A stretch of 64,000 bases of DNA from Owenia fusiformis (Eukaryota > Annelida > Polychaeta > Sabellida > Oweniidae): contig CAIIXF020000003.1 in the NCBI GenBank assembly GCA_903813345.2, positions 23,699,248 through 23,763,247 of the forward strand, in the 5' to 3' direction. The notes under the pieces are model-generated. The model searched no databases. It saw nothing but the letters and a program-made list of their open reading frames with translations, and was not told the DNA's origin. The position numbers and the translations under genes are program-made. Numbering within the stretch: position 1 is the first letter of the stretch; each line of letters starts with the position of its first letter. Shown in pieces: positions 11,160-21,587 of this stretch.

Positions 11160-11774
11160 CAGGGTGGGCCAAAAAAACGCCACTTTTTTCAAAATGCTAT
11201 AACTTTTTTAATTTTTGATACAAAATCATAATTTGCATACCAAATGAAACTTGAGGTTGTTATCTAGCCATGGATCATAAATTATACACTTTTACTTGAA
11301 TAAAATATGTCACCAGCGTCCCACTTAAACATGTGTTGTGCCATGAGAAATTAGCATAATTTGCAAAATGTTCCTGAGCTGATACGGCCTGATGATCACC
11401 AAGCTAATAGCCCTGATGCAAACCCCAGTGAGTATAGAGTATGGGAAGGTCTGCAGGAGATTGTATGAAGGCACCCATCTAGAAAATTGCTCAACTAAAG
11501 CTTGCAATCAAGACAGGTTGAAAAAAACTTAGCTAACATTTCATTGATACTGCTATATCAGCAAGGCGACTAAAACTAAAATATATCTAAATAGGGTGGC
11601 GGACCAATGGAACTCCTCTTTTAGATCAAATATAATCCAAGTTGAAGGACTTGTTACACTATATTATTACTAAGAACCCCTGGCACTATTTAACTGCAAA
11701 ATTTGGGGTATGTAGGTTGGAAAATAAAAAAGTTGTAGTGTCTTGAAAAAAAGTGGCGTTTTTGGCCCACCCTG
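11160..11774. mobile_element. Tc1/mariner-like non-autonomous element, 615 bp
   Basis: Left end CAGGGTGGGCCAAAAAAACG and the complement of the right end, CAGGGTGGGCCAAAAACG, continue as imperfect inverted repeats for about 55 bp. TA flanks both sides (11158-11159 and 11775-11776), the classical Tc1/mariner target duplication. The interior of about 500 bp holds no transposase frame. Confidence 0.8.
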
Positions 11775-12194
11775 TATATATATAAATAAATAATTCAAGT
11801 ATGAAAGAATGATTGGTGTCTTTAGAATTATCGCTTTAAATGCAATAGAAGCACAATTACTGCCTTATTTTTCATATTTCTGACAGTTTCCCAATAATAT
11901 GAAATACCAACCTGACATTGACGTTAGGGGCAGTTACACCATAGAGGTTAGATCACTCATAAACTTGTAAAACGTGAATAGTATGCCAAATAAAATATTT
12001 TTCACATGCAGAAGTAAATTCACATGCTTTAATTTGCAAAGTTCAAATAAGGGTGGAGGAGGGGCAATTATGAAATGATTTACCTAGGCCTTCCTAGTAC
12101 GTAATAAATTGTAAACTCATATTGCAAATAAATAAAACTAAACATTAAAAAATAATCTATCAAAACACAACCAAAAAGTTAAAGGTGTATGCTA

Positions 12195-12436
12195 TTGGTC
12201 GAAGGATTCAAACCCAATTTTTAGCACGATGGTTTTGAACGAGACTGAATGACGGCGAGAGTCCAAATTTTAGGAGTAGCATAAAAGACACAAGCAGACG
12301 TTAGTAGCTGATTAATATTCATTACTTTTAGGTAATAGAAGAATTTAAGCCCAATTTTAAGCTCACGTGTACGACGGCGAGAGTACGGATTTAAAGACTA
12401 GCATACAAGACACAAGAAGACGTTAGTAGCTCCCAT
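12195..12436. repeat. Two-copy direct duplication of about 130 bp
   Basis: ACGGCGAGAGT, AAGACACAAG and AGACGTTAGTAGCT occur in the same order near 12250-12310 and 12370-12435. The copies are diverged. Nothing indicates a function. Confidence 0.6.
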
Positions 12437-12992
12437 AATTGTTTGCCATTTGGATGTTTTTGGATGAAAATTTTCTTATTCAAAATCTGCCATTTTTATT
12501 ATGAGTAATTAATATTTAACATGTTTTACTTTTCTACTATAAAAAATGTTATATGAAAATGAAAGAAAAACTTACATGTTGATTCTACAAAGCCCGATTA
12601 CGTGACACGTCACGTGACCTACCATGTCAACAACGTGACATGGATGACAACTCTGAACTTCAGGAAATTTCATTCTCTGAGACAGGAGTGCATTAAGTCA
12701 AACACAATTAATTGAGACCTCTTCACTCATAGCATGATCGAAGTTCGCTGTTACGTAGGGAAAGAAGTGAACCAAAAAGCACGAAACCAAATGAATATTC
12801 TTTTTAATTTTGTATATGATTCAATTCTACAGATATTCTCTTCTTTATTTTAAGTTGAAAAGCACAAAGTGTTTTGTACGGATCTAGAAAGTAAGGACGA
12901 ACTGACTATTGATATATGATTTGTGCTATTTTCCCATACTGTTAAAAACGCAAAAAATATAATCCACAGACATAAATGAACATCCAAACTAT
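12437..12992. other. Spacer upstream of the LTR element, no gene recognised
   Basis: AT-rich DNA ending at the ATAT target sequence of the LTR retrotransposon. Around 12598-12645 several CGTGAC/GTCACG words form short palindromes (CACGT cores). No coding signal; an 81-codon minus-strand frame at the right end runs into the LTR and is incidental. Confidence 0.5.
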
Positions 12993-13425
12993 ATATTGTG
13001 GGAAAATTAAATATATGCCATGTCATAGTTTTCACTGGTCGAGTAGTGCATGTCAACTTTGTAATTTTATGTAAGGGCGCTGAGTTGCATAGCAACCCGT
13101 CATGCGCAAAATAGATGCGCGTTATACTTGTGTCGTCTGGAAGTGATTGACCACATAATTTTTCTCAATTTCGGACAGGATTTGCTACCAATGTAAAGGT
13201 AAATTACATGTTATGTTTATCACAGTATCAATTGTTATAATCCAGAGATTACCATGATGCGTTTATAATTTAAAGGTAGAGTGTAGATTTTGTATATTTC
13301 TGACGCATCTTTTGAAAACATTTTCTGCTTACGGCAGCCATATGTAAATTTGCGAACGTAGTAAAACTTAGGTCAAGTTAATTACTCTTTCATATTTTAA
13401 AGTAAACATTAGTTAAAGTAGTTTT

Positions 13426-13433
13426 TATATAAA
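13426..13433 (+). promoter_or_regulatory. Putative LTR TATA box
   Basis: TATATAAA lies about 430 bp into the LTR; transcription would start about 30 bp downstream. The identical motif is in the 3' LTR. Assignment rests only on the motif and its position. Confidence 0.4.
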
Positions 13434-13828
13434 TTTAGTGTGTTTATTATGCATTAGCCTGGATTTCCAATCCCATTTCAAGTAAAAGGGGCAATATAAC
13501 TTGTGATCAATTTCATGTTTTTGGCGGGAGTTTAGGGGAAAATTTTGCCGTGATTTACAATTTGTAAACCCCTAGACGCCATGTTTTTCAATATTCATCA
13601 ATGGCGGGGCTGTGTTGAATTTTGTCCGGAAGAAATTCAACTTTTATGACCGTTTTTGGAGACATAATGGAGACATCAATGATAATTTAATTGTGACATT
13701 ACATTGAAGAAACTTCAGAGTGAATTTGATTTACCGGCGCTCAAGTATTTACACGAAAACGTAAGTGAAACAGTTCCACTGATATTTCATGAGTTTATTG
13801 TCCATTTAAATATCAACAATGAGGTTGA

Positions 13829-14206
13829 GTTAGCTCGTGATCCTGAAGAAGGGTCATTTGGAGGGACTAACTTTATGTAGATGTGAATTGTTAGCTCGTG
13901 ATCCTGAAGAAGGGTCATTTGGAGGGACTAACTTTATGTAGATGTGAATTGTTAGCTCGTGATCCTGAAGAAGGGTCATTTGGAGGGACTAACTTTATGT
14001 AGATGTGAATTGTTAGCTCGTGATCCTGAAGAATGGTCATTTGGAGGGACTAACTTTGTGTAGATGTAAATTGTTAGCTCGTGATCCTGAATAAAGGTCA
14101 TTTGGAGGGACTAACTTTATGTAGATGGCATGTATTAAGAGGGAATAAACTATGTTGCAAATAGTTAGCTCGTGATCCTGAAGAAGGGTCATTTGGAGGT
14201 ACTAAC
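13829..14206 (+). repeat. 61-bp tandem hairpin array in the 5' LTR (6 units)
   Basis: Each unit opens GTTAGCTCGTGATCCTGAAG and has a core closing GGGACTAAC, followed by a spacer TTTATGTAGATGTGAATT. GTTAG and CTAAC can pair as an outer stem. GATCCT pairs with AGGGTC (one G-U) across a GAAGA loop as an inner stem. Two units carry one inner mismatch (ATGGTC, AAGGTC). The fifth unit has a longer spacer before the sixth. A perfect version, GATCCT-GAAGA-AGGATC, lies downstream at 14359-14375. Confidence 0.9.
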
Positions 14207-14590
14207 GACATTATAATAGAGTAGAGATTATATATTTTGAAGATGTAACTGATAAGTTTTATGGAATTAAGTCTTTGATTCCCAAGATCATTGAGATTAG
14301 AAGACTATTTGATCAGACTTTTGATATAGAGACTTTTTGAATTTTGTGCCTGATTTAAGATCCTGAAGAAGGATCGGGATCATCATTTTTGATACTTGAG
14401 AGTAGTTGAGATTGAGACAATTGTGATCATTTTGGATTTAAGCATTCCTTTGATCTTTAAGAAACATAATCTCCGAGATCATTGAGACTTTTTGGGACTA
14501 CTTGTAATTTTGTAATTATTGGACTCTTTGAGATTTTATTGAGGATCGCGCTCATTCAGTGGAGTTTAGAACTTTATATTGATTTGTAAG

Positions 14591-14596
14591 AATAAA
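14591..14596 (+). promoter_or_regulatory. Putative polyadenylation signal in the 5' LTR
   Basis: AATAAA about 175 bp before the LTR end. The equivalent site in the 3' LTR could terminate the genomic RNA. A competing AATAAA occurs inside the hairpin array region near 14144. Confidence 0.4.
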
Positions 14597-14771
14597 TGGA
14601 ATAGACACACTACCAAAATCTTTAGTTTTTATGTTATGCAAAGGAGTTGAAGGGACTTAAGCCATTCTGTTACGTCTTGTGATTTCACAGCGACGTATAC
14701 CTGTCATACGTCACCCACTTGTAATATAGTTGTTGACACAAATTACCCTTCGTTTGTACAAAGTCCGACAT

Positions 14772-14790
14772 TGGTGGCAGTGGTGGGATT
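14772..14790 (+). promoter_or_regulatory. Primer binding site, tRNA-Leu type
   Basis: TGGTGGCAGTGGTGGGATT begins one base after the LTR. Its complement AATCCCACCACTGCCACCA corresponds, with about one difference, to the 3' end of metazoan tRNA-Leu of the class ending in CGCTGCCACCA as I remember it. The position and opening TGG are what a minus-strand primer site requires. Confidence 0.75.
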
Positions 14791-14822
14791 TCTGTGTTTG
14801 ACGCAAGACTACAATTAGCAGA

Positions 14823-17800
14823 ATGGCAGAGGGAGGGGATCCTAGGGATCTAACAGTATTCTTCAAAGGTGAGGGAGGCAGTGATCGTATGGATTTAGAT
14901 GATACTCTACCTTTGGAAGATAAACATCAGCGTAGTAGGTTAGGGGTAGAGGCTGAGCTGCAGCGGGACCAGGAGAGCCATGATGTACCCGGAACGCCCC
15001 TTCAGCCTACAGTTCGGAGGAAGGCTGGGTTGACAATGCAGAGTGGATATCCTGCATCCTACAGTACTGGGTATTGGTCGGAAGGGCCCAAATCCCAAAT
15101 GATCTCTGGGTATGAGACTCCTACACGAGGAATCCGACCCCTGGGATTTCCATTGACATCTACTGTAGATCCAGCCGAAATGAACTTTCTTCCTGGGAAG
15201 AGGGAGCAGACTCCCCAGGATTTAAAGACTGTTCTAGGAGTAAGTGATGATAGCCACAAGAAGAAGATGCCAGCTGATCATCCAGAGATGGGTGATCCAA
15301 AGAGGAATATTAATCCCTTTGAGAAGCCAGAAGAAGCTGGATCAGAAGAGTCAGGAAGAAGAAGGTGGGAAAGGTGGCGATACCAATTGGAAGATAAAAA
15401 TTCTGCTCCAAATGCCCGAAGGAGATGCGAAGATGACCAAGTTAAATATCCGAAGTTTTCTATAGGGGAGGATGGCCCTGGACGATCCATGGGAGCGGAA
15501 TCTGCAAAGATTCCTGAGATCAGGGATCAGATCCCATTCATGAGAATGAAACAAATGCCCAAGATGGGTGGAGTAGAGCCTATGTCAGTATTAAGAAATG
15601 GACGGGATAACAAACCAAAACAGAGAGGTGTTGGAGATGTAGCCGGAAATTGGCAGAGTGAACCGAGGAGACTAATGAAAGATGCATCTAGAGGGACTTT
15701 GCCGAAGATGGGCTGTGGTCATTTACGTAATGTCAGCTTTAATGATGAAGAGGGACCCTCCCTTCGAAGAGAGGGGGATCCTAGCTTTATTCCGCCATGG
15801 CCATTGAGGAGGCAGAAGCGATTCTACTATCCTAATGATGACACTGAACTACCAGAGCAGGAGATGCCCCATGTAAATCAAGGTGCACCGATAAGATCAA
15901 TTGATCAACTGGGAGCAGATCTTCATGGTATGGCTGGGATCAGGAAGGAGACTTTTTCTGACAAACTCCCTGGGTTCGTAAACCAAGATGTACACAATGA
16001 AATACCAGTTAGAGACACGGAGAATAGAGATGGGATTTCCAGCAATGAGTCCAAGAAGATAGAGGAGAAATTGATTGACAAAGGGAGTGGCAGAGATAGT
16101 GATCCACCCGAGTCCGAGAAGACAGATCATTTGTTTGATCTTGTCAAACAAACCCTAACCATGGCAGGACATGTAATGAAATCCCAGTCGAGTAGTAAGC
16201 GGGCTCGGATAAAGCCAACACAGACTTTTGCTGGGACTTCTTCATGGCCAGAATACAAAGCTTATTTCGAAACATGTGTTGAAAATAATGATTGGAGTAA
16301 TGTAGAGAAACGTCAGTACCTAGTTACAAATCTACGCGATGATGCACAGCAAATGGTTCTTGAATTGGATAAAGGCTACACATATGAAGACTTGCTTGAG
16401 GCCCTGGACAAACGTTTCGGGCCAGGAGGAAAGGCTGATGTTTTTGAGGCCGAGCTGAGCAGTCGAGTACGTAAGCCGAAAGAATCTTTGCAGAGCCTTG
16501 GTCAAAGCATCAGAAGACTTGCTTCTTTAGCCTACCCAGAGATGAGCAGGGCAGCTCAGGATCGACTAGCAAGGAGAAGCTTTGAGCAATCACTTACCGA
16601 TGAAGACTTGAGAAGAGCAATCCACCAAAAAGATCCCGCAACCTTGGACAAAGCTATTGAGATTGCGCTCAAAGAAGAGAGTTATCAGGAATCTGAAAGG
16701 ATCAGACGGGGATTGAAACCAAGGATTAAAGATCATAAGATTTCAGCTGTGACTGATGAGAATAAACATGAAGACAAAATAATGAAGATGATAATGGACT
16801 TAAATGAAAAACTGGACAGATGTAACTTAGGGAAGTCAAGAGAATACCCACCACAGAAGCAAACCTGTAGGAGATGTGGGGAGGAAAGCCATATAGCCAA
16901 GCGGTGCCCGACAATCACCTGTTTCAGCTGTGGAGAAGGTGGGCACATTTCATATGATTGCCAAAAGCCTCCAAAGCAAAAGTCATTTTCCCAAAAGCAA
17001 CATCAAGGGAGTGGATCATCAAGTAATGTGACACCGATACGGTTCCTTACAGAAGGTAACGTAGAGATGGATGGGTCACATAGAGGTAGTGTCGTGAGGA
17101 AGATCGTAGCAGAGGGACAAATATGTGGAACACCCATAGAGTTCTTGGTGGATTCAGGTGCAGTACGGACAATGGTCGAGCTGAGGAGTTACCAGAGAAT
17201 TCCAGAGTACAAACGTCCAATCCTAAACCCAGCTGGACGTATTTTTCTGCAAGCTGATGGATCCCCATTAGCAGTGTATGGAATGTTCACCAGTGAGATC
17301 AAGCTTGAGGATCATTCAACTGCCATGGATGTTGTAGTTGCAGACATCGCACAAGAAGGGATCTTGGGATCGGAATATCTGTCAGCTAGTGGTGTTGTGA
17401 TTGATTTCAATCAGTTGACACTAAGCTTCGGGAGTATTGGTAGTGAGAGCTATTGTTCCCTTCAAGATGAGATTGAAGCACCTCCTAACAGTCCCAAATG
17501 GAACCAGGGGAATAGGGAGCTTCTTGAAGAGAGAAGGGACATGCGTCAGGTAGCAATCATAGATAAGAAAGAGGAGAGGCCAGCAGTCACTTCCTGGGAT
17601 CGGAATATCGACTTAGATGATGTGGAGGACTCGGATTCAACTGAATTTGAGTCCAGCGAAAGTGAACAAGAAGATGGCCAAGATCCATTTGAAGATCCTA
17701 GAATTCTGCCAGTGTCTCAAAGTGAAGAGGATACTCCCGGATGTACGATGATTAATACATGCGAGATCACAGATGATCTTAGGCAGGATGGCTGGATTTT

Positions 17801-18356
17801 AGATGCCCCTGTAGAGTGTGAGGCTGAAGTGATGGATCCAAGCCCAGATTATGGAGAACATGAAGAGAAAACGTCAAACTCCAGATTGACTGATACTGTT
17901 TGTGTTTTAAAGAAAGATCTTGAGATTCCTCCATTTTCTTGCTGCAAGGTGGACTTACAGATTGATGGGGTCCAAGATGGAGAACAAGTGATAATCGAAA
18001 TTGATGATGAATCGATGGACCCAAATCTTGTCATGGTAGATGTCTTAGTTGAGAGTAAAGAACAGTCCGGGGTGACTGAATTATGGAATAACTCAGCCTT
18101 ACCAATCAGCTTAGACAAGGGTCAGTCTATAGGGACTTGTAGTCTAATAGAATCTGTATACAGAGTTGGTGAGACCCCGGAGGAGATCAACCATATAGCC
18201 TCATCAATCTTGGAGGATAAAGGTCCACTTTACACCCAGAAAGAAAAAAACATCAGAGGATCAAGATCAGACCAGAGCACATTTAGAGATGGTCCCAGAT
18301 TGCCTTCCTCCCTATCTGGAAGATCTATACGAGAGAAGCATAGAAGGATTGGATGA
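14823..18356 (+). CDS. gag-pro: Gag-protease polyprotein of the Ty3/gypsy element
   Basis: Open frame of 1177 codons starting about 30 bp after the PBS. Residues 1 to about 450 are charged, low-complexity and have no recognised domain; this is unusually long for a Gag N terminus. Residues about 460-630 resemble the retrotransposon Gag capsid region (TFAGTSSWPEYKAYF, then LLEALDKRFGPGG). Two CCHC zinc knuckles follow, CRRCGEESHIAKRC from residue 682 and CFSCGEGGHISYDC from 700, for binding element RNA. The protease has the aspartic site LVDSGA with catalytic Asp777, and GILGSEYL near residue 844. A long acidic segment follows. The last codons after about 18250 are probably out of frame, because the pol reading frame is already open there. 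Confidence 0.93.
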   Translation: MAEGGDPRDLTVFFKGEGGSDRMDLDDTLPLEDKHQRSRLGVEAELQRDQESHDVPGTPLQPTVRRKAGLTMQSGYPASYSTGYWSEGPKSQMISGYETPTRGIRPLGFPLTSTVDPAEMNFLPGKREQTPQDLKTVLGVSDDSHKKKMPADHPEMGDPKRNINPFEKPEEAGSEESGRRRWERWRYQLEDKNSAPNARRRCEDDQVKYPKFSIGEDGPGRSMGAESAKIPEIRDQIPFMRMKQMPKMGGVEPMSVLRNGRDNKPKQRGVGDVAGNWQSEPRRLMKDASRGTLPKMGCGHLRNVSFNDEEGPSLRREGDPSFIPPWPLRRQKRFYYPNDDTELPEQEMPHVNQGAPIRSIDQLGADLHGMAGIRKETFSDKLPGFVNQDVHNEIPVRDTENRDGISSNESKKIEEKLIDKGSGRDSDPPESEKTDHLFDLVKQTLTMAGHVMKSQSSSKRARIKPTQTFAGTSSWPEYKAYFETCVENNDWSNVEKRQYLVTNLRDDAQQMVLELDKGYTYEDLLEALDKRFGPGGKADVFEAELSSRVRKPKESLQSLGQSIRRLASLAYPEMSRAAQDRLARRSFEQSLTDEDLRRAIHQKDPATLDKAIEIALKEESYQESERIRRGLKPRIKDHKISAVTDENKHEDKIMKMIMDLNEKLDRCNLGKSREYPPQKQTCRRCGEESHIAKRCPTITCFSCGEGGHISYDCQKPPKQKSFSQKQHQGSGSSSNVTPIRFLTEGNVEMDGSHRGSVVRKIVAEGQICGTPIEFLVDSGAVRTMVELRSYQRIPEYKRPILNPAGRIFLQADGSPLAVYGMFTSEIKLEDHSTAMDVVVADIAQEGILGSEYLSASGVVIDFNQLTLSFGSIGSESYCSLQDEIEAPPNSPKWNQGNRELLEERRDMRQVAIIDKKEERPAVTSWDRNIDLDDVEDSDSTEFESSESEQEDGQDPFEDPRILPVSQSEEDTPGCTMINTCEITDDLRQDGWILDAPVECEAEVMDPSPDYGEHEEKTSNSRLTDTVCVLKKDLEIPPFSCCKVDLQIDGVQDGEQVIIEIDDESMDPNLVMVDVLVESKEQSGVTELWNNSALPISLDKGQSIGTCSLIESVYRVGETPEEINHIASSILEDKGPLYTQKEKNIRGSRSDQSTFRDGPRLPSSLSGRSIREKHRRIG
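18244..18250 (+). other. A7 tract where the reading frame changes from gag-protease to pol
   Basis: Upstream the meaningful frame is that of gag (ending LYTQKEK); downstream the meaningful frame is one base later (KTSEDQDQTRAHLEMVPD). The pol frame is open from 18199. Either an A was gained in this homopolymer (six A would restore a single polyprotein), or the ribosome slips here. Sequence alone does not decide. Confidence 0.6.
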
Positions 18357-20106
18357 GGATCAGATAAAACAGACTCGCTTACTCTTATGCAAGAATGCTG
18401 ATGTATTTGTTACAACAGAACGGGATATTGGTCACACATCTTGGGTCCAACACACTATTCCAACTGGGGATACTCCACCAATTAAGCAAGCATATAGGAG
18501 ATTGCCTCCTGGACGTCAGGAAGAGGTCGATTCCCAAGTCAAGGATCTGTTGGATCGTGGAATCATTGAGCCTAGTTGTAGTCCTTGGTCGTCCCCTATT
18601 GTATTGGTGAAGAAAAAAGATGGCAAATGGAGGTTCTGTGTGGACTACAGGAAACTAAACTCTGCTACACACAAGGATGGTTTTCCAATTAGTAACATTG
18701 GAGAGACTCTAGACATCATGGGAGAGTGTGAATACTATTCTACTCTGGATTGCTGTAGTGGATATTGGTAAATACAAGTTGATCCCAAGGACAGGGAGAA
18801 AACAGCATTTTCTGTTCGTGGTGGGCAATATCAGTGGGTAGTTATGGCTTTCGGATTAACAGGAGCTCCTGCCACTTTTTGCAGATTGATGGAGCGAGTC
18901 TTCCGAGGGATGTCTTACAAGACTTCCTTAATTTATCTCGACGATGTGATAACCTTCGGGGATGATTTCGCGACAGCTGTAGGACGTTTGGAAGATATTT
19001 TTGACAGATTCCGTGCTGCAGGACTGAAGTTGAAGCCTTCGAAGTGTGTATTATTTCGGAAAGAGGTCGAATTCTTGGGACATATTGTATCCAAGTCCGG
19101 AGTAAGTCCGAATCCCGATAAAGTGAAGCAGATCCTGGATTACCCCAATCCCAGATGTGTCAAACATGTTAGACAATTCCTTGGAGGAACCTCGTACTAC
19201 CGGCGGCACATTAAGGATTTTGCACAAATTGCTGGACCCCTACATGACTTAACCAGGAAGAATGTGGAGTTTAAATGGACTCAAGACTGCCAGATTGCTA
19301 TGGACCTGCTAAAAGAGAAATTAGCCAGCGCTCCCATCCTAGGGTATCCTCGAAGTGGCTGCCCATATATTGTGGACACAGACGCAAGTCTGGAGGCCAT
19401 TGGAGCCGTGCTATCTCAGGAACAGGATGGCGAAGAAAGGGTCTTATATTATGCGAGTAAAAGATTAAGCCGCACCGAGAGAAACTATTGTGTGACTCGC
19501 CGGGAGTTACTGGCAGTTGTGAATTATGTAAAATACTTCAAACAGTTCTTGTATGGTGTCCATTTTCTGCTTCGGACAGATCACAGTTCCTTACGCTGGC
19601 TTGTCAACTTCCGAGAGCCAGAAGGCCAGCTAGCGAGGTGGATACAAATCTTGCAAGAGTTTGACTATGAAGTCCAGTATAGACCAGGAGTAAAACATCA
19701 AAATGCGGATCTCATGTCGAGAATCCCATGTAAACAGTGTACACATTGTGAGGGACGATGTGTGCCGGAACCCAATTATGATGGTGAAGATGAAGTAGTT
19801 CTTACTGTTGAGATGAAACCAGAATGGTCCCTGGAAGAGATCCGGGAGGCTCAGATGAAAGATCCGGGATTGAGATTGATCTTAGAGGGGATTGAGTCTG
19901 GTGCTTCCCAACCAAAATGGGATGATATAAGCTGGAAGTCCCCTGAAGTGAAGAAACTATGGATCCAGTGGGGCAGACTCCATGTTCAACAAGGTGTACT
20001 CTGCAGGAGTTGGGAAGACCACGATGGAAGAGGTGTTTCCTTCCAGATTGTTGCTCCCAAACAGTTACAGGGAAGAGTGCTGGAGTTGAGCCATTCCAAC
20101 AAGTAG
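18251..20106 (+). pseudogene. pol: Pol: reverse transcriptase and RNase H, broken by a nonsense codon
   Basis: Read in the +1 frame relative to gag. It opens with LPPYLEDLYERS and TPPIKQAYRRLPPG, then RT motifs LVKKKDGKWRFCVDYRKLN, a TLDCCSGYW block, FGLTGAPATFCRLM and the YLDD catalytic box at 18934-18945. RNase H follows with DTDAS, RRELLAVV and LRTDHSSLRWL, then RPGVKHQNADLMSR. TAA at 18769-18771 replaces the Gln codon of the highly conserved SGYWQI motif; a single CAA to TAA change explains it, and the frame continues with IQVDPKDREKTAF. The frame ends at TAG 20104-20106, where a one-base deletion has shifted it. With the stop, RT ends before its catalytic aspartates, so this copy cannot make active enzyme without readthrough. 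Confidence 0.93.
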
Positions 20107-21587
20107 CTGGTCATTATGGGCTGAAGAGGACTATTGAACGCTGCAGGAGAAGATTTTATTGGACATCCTTATCGAATGATGTTAGATCTTACTGTAGATC
20201 CTGCTATGCTTGCGGATCGAGAAAAAATCCTGCTCGACAGAAGATTGGTCCCTTACAAGTAGTGAGAGTTGGAGCCCCTATGGAACGATGGGGAATAGAT
20301 GTGCTTGGTCCTTTCCCTACAACTAAGAGAGGGAATAAAGTGATCCTTGTTTGTTCAGATTATTTTACGAAATGGCCTGAAGTGTTTGCCTTACCAAATC
20401 AGGAGGCTATTACAGTGGCATCCAAACTGGTCGATGAAGTCTGCTGCCGATGGGGAATCCCCAAACAATTACATTCAGATCAGGGTCGGAATTTTGAAGC
20501 AGAGGTCTTTCAGGAAGTATGTTCTCTTATGGGTATAGAGAAGACACATACTACTCCGTTCCATCCGGCCTCCAATGGGATGGTGGAAAGGTTTAACCAT
20601 ACCCTCATCGACAATATCGTGAAGTTGGCTGCCCCTGCTTACAATCAAGAGGATTGGGATCTGAATATTCCCCTGGCTCTAATGGCCTATAGGACTTCTG
20701 TTCATAGGATCACTGGAGAGACGCCTGCCATGCTAATGATGGGACGGGAGTTAGAGGCTCCACTGGAACGTATGGTTGCTGTACCTTTTGAGGAGGAGCT
20801 GGTCACGGATCATGCAAAGCAGCTGAGGCAGAGGATGGAACAAGTTCATGAAAAAGCTAGGGATGTGATCCATTTGGCCACAGATCGCCAAAAGAGTTCT
20901 TATGATAGAAAGATGAATTTCAAAGCGTATCAGAGGGGAGATGCAGTGTGGGTACGCAACAAAAGCCGGAAGAAGGGTAGATCACCGAAATTACAACCCA
21001 GATGGGTAGGACCCTTCCAAGTGATCAAGATGTTGTCACCTGTTGTATACCGAGTACGAGAAAATGGCACAGGAAAACCTAAAGTCCTTCACTACAATCA
21101 GTTGAAGAGATTTGAGAGTCCTTTGCCCGAAACCTGGCCAACATTGGCCAATCCTGATGAACCAGTTGAGACTGTTGAACTAGAAAAGGATCCGTTAGCA
21201 GAGATGGACTGCCCTAAGAGCCGAGAGGGATCCGGACGAAAGGTGTTGATTCCGCCTGTCATTGATCTGGTTTCAAAGGACGGGAATGGGATTCTGCATA
21301 CCAGTCCAACAGCGAAAGATTTTTCCGGTCTGCGTAAGCGTAATTCAAAAGTGCGGGCAAATTCTTCCGGATCGGCACATGTAAGTCCGGCTGAAAATTT
21401 CGTGAGTCCGAGTGAAAGTCCGGTTTTGAACGATTTTCCTGATATTGGCAAGAGTGAGTCAAAAGAGCGGTTGGATTTGACTGGATCAGGATGTTTGATC
21501 CCACCGGAAAATCCGAGTCCGAAAGATTTTTCTGGGCCCCGAGCCGATGAATCAAAAGTTGATCCGATCGGAATCCTCCACTCCTAA
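20104..21587 (+). pseudogene. pol: Pol: integrase with Ser/Pro-rich tail, shifted out of frame
   Basis: Continues pol after the deletion: restoring one G (AAG GTA GCT) joins ELSHSNK to VAGHYGLKRT. The HHCC zinc domain (His in SHS and GHYG; Cys in CRSCYACG) is followed by the catalytic core: Asp at 20298 (GIDVLG), Asp at 20478 (SDQG) and Glu at 20586 (VERFN), with 35 residues between the last two, the D,D35E pattern. A GPF/Y-type module follows (WVGPFQVIKM, then HYNQLKRF). The tail contains degenerate repeats built on SP..KDFSG and SESKER-like words. No chromodomain seen. An ATG at 19959 gives a longer frame, but its first codons overlap the RNase H-integrase linker in the wrong frame. Confidence 0.9.

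Larger units (their letters stand above)
12997..14770 (+). repeat. 5' long terminal repeat
   Basis: Begins TGTGGGAAAATT and ends AAAGTCCGACA, giving TG...CA boundaries. A TATATAAA box at 13426-13433 and AATAAA signals near 14144 and 14591 fit a promoter and polyadenylation unit. The long stretch between them would put the 61-bp hairpin array in the RNA leader. It is 61 bp shorter than the 3' LTR because the array has six rather than seven units. Confidence 0.95.

Noticed and set aside
13829-14206. Regular repeats in the LTR resembling a CRISPR array
   Set aside because: The spacers are near-identical, the array is inside an LTR of a eukaryotic retroelement, and no cas genes exist. It is a tandem repeat.
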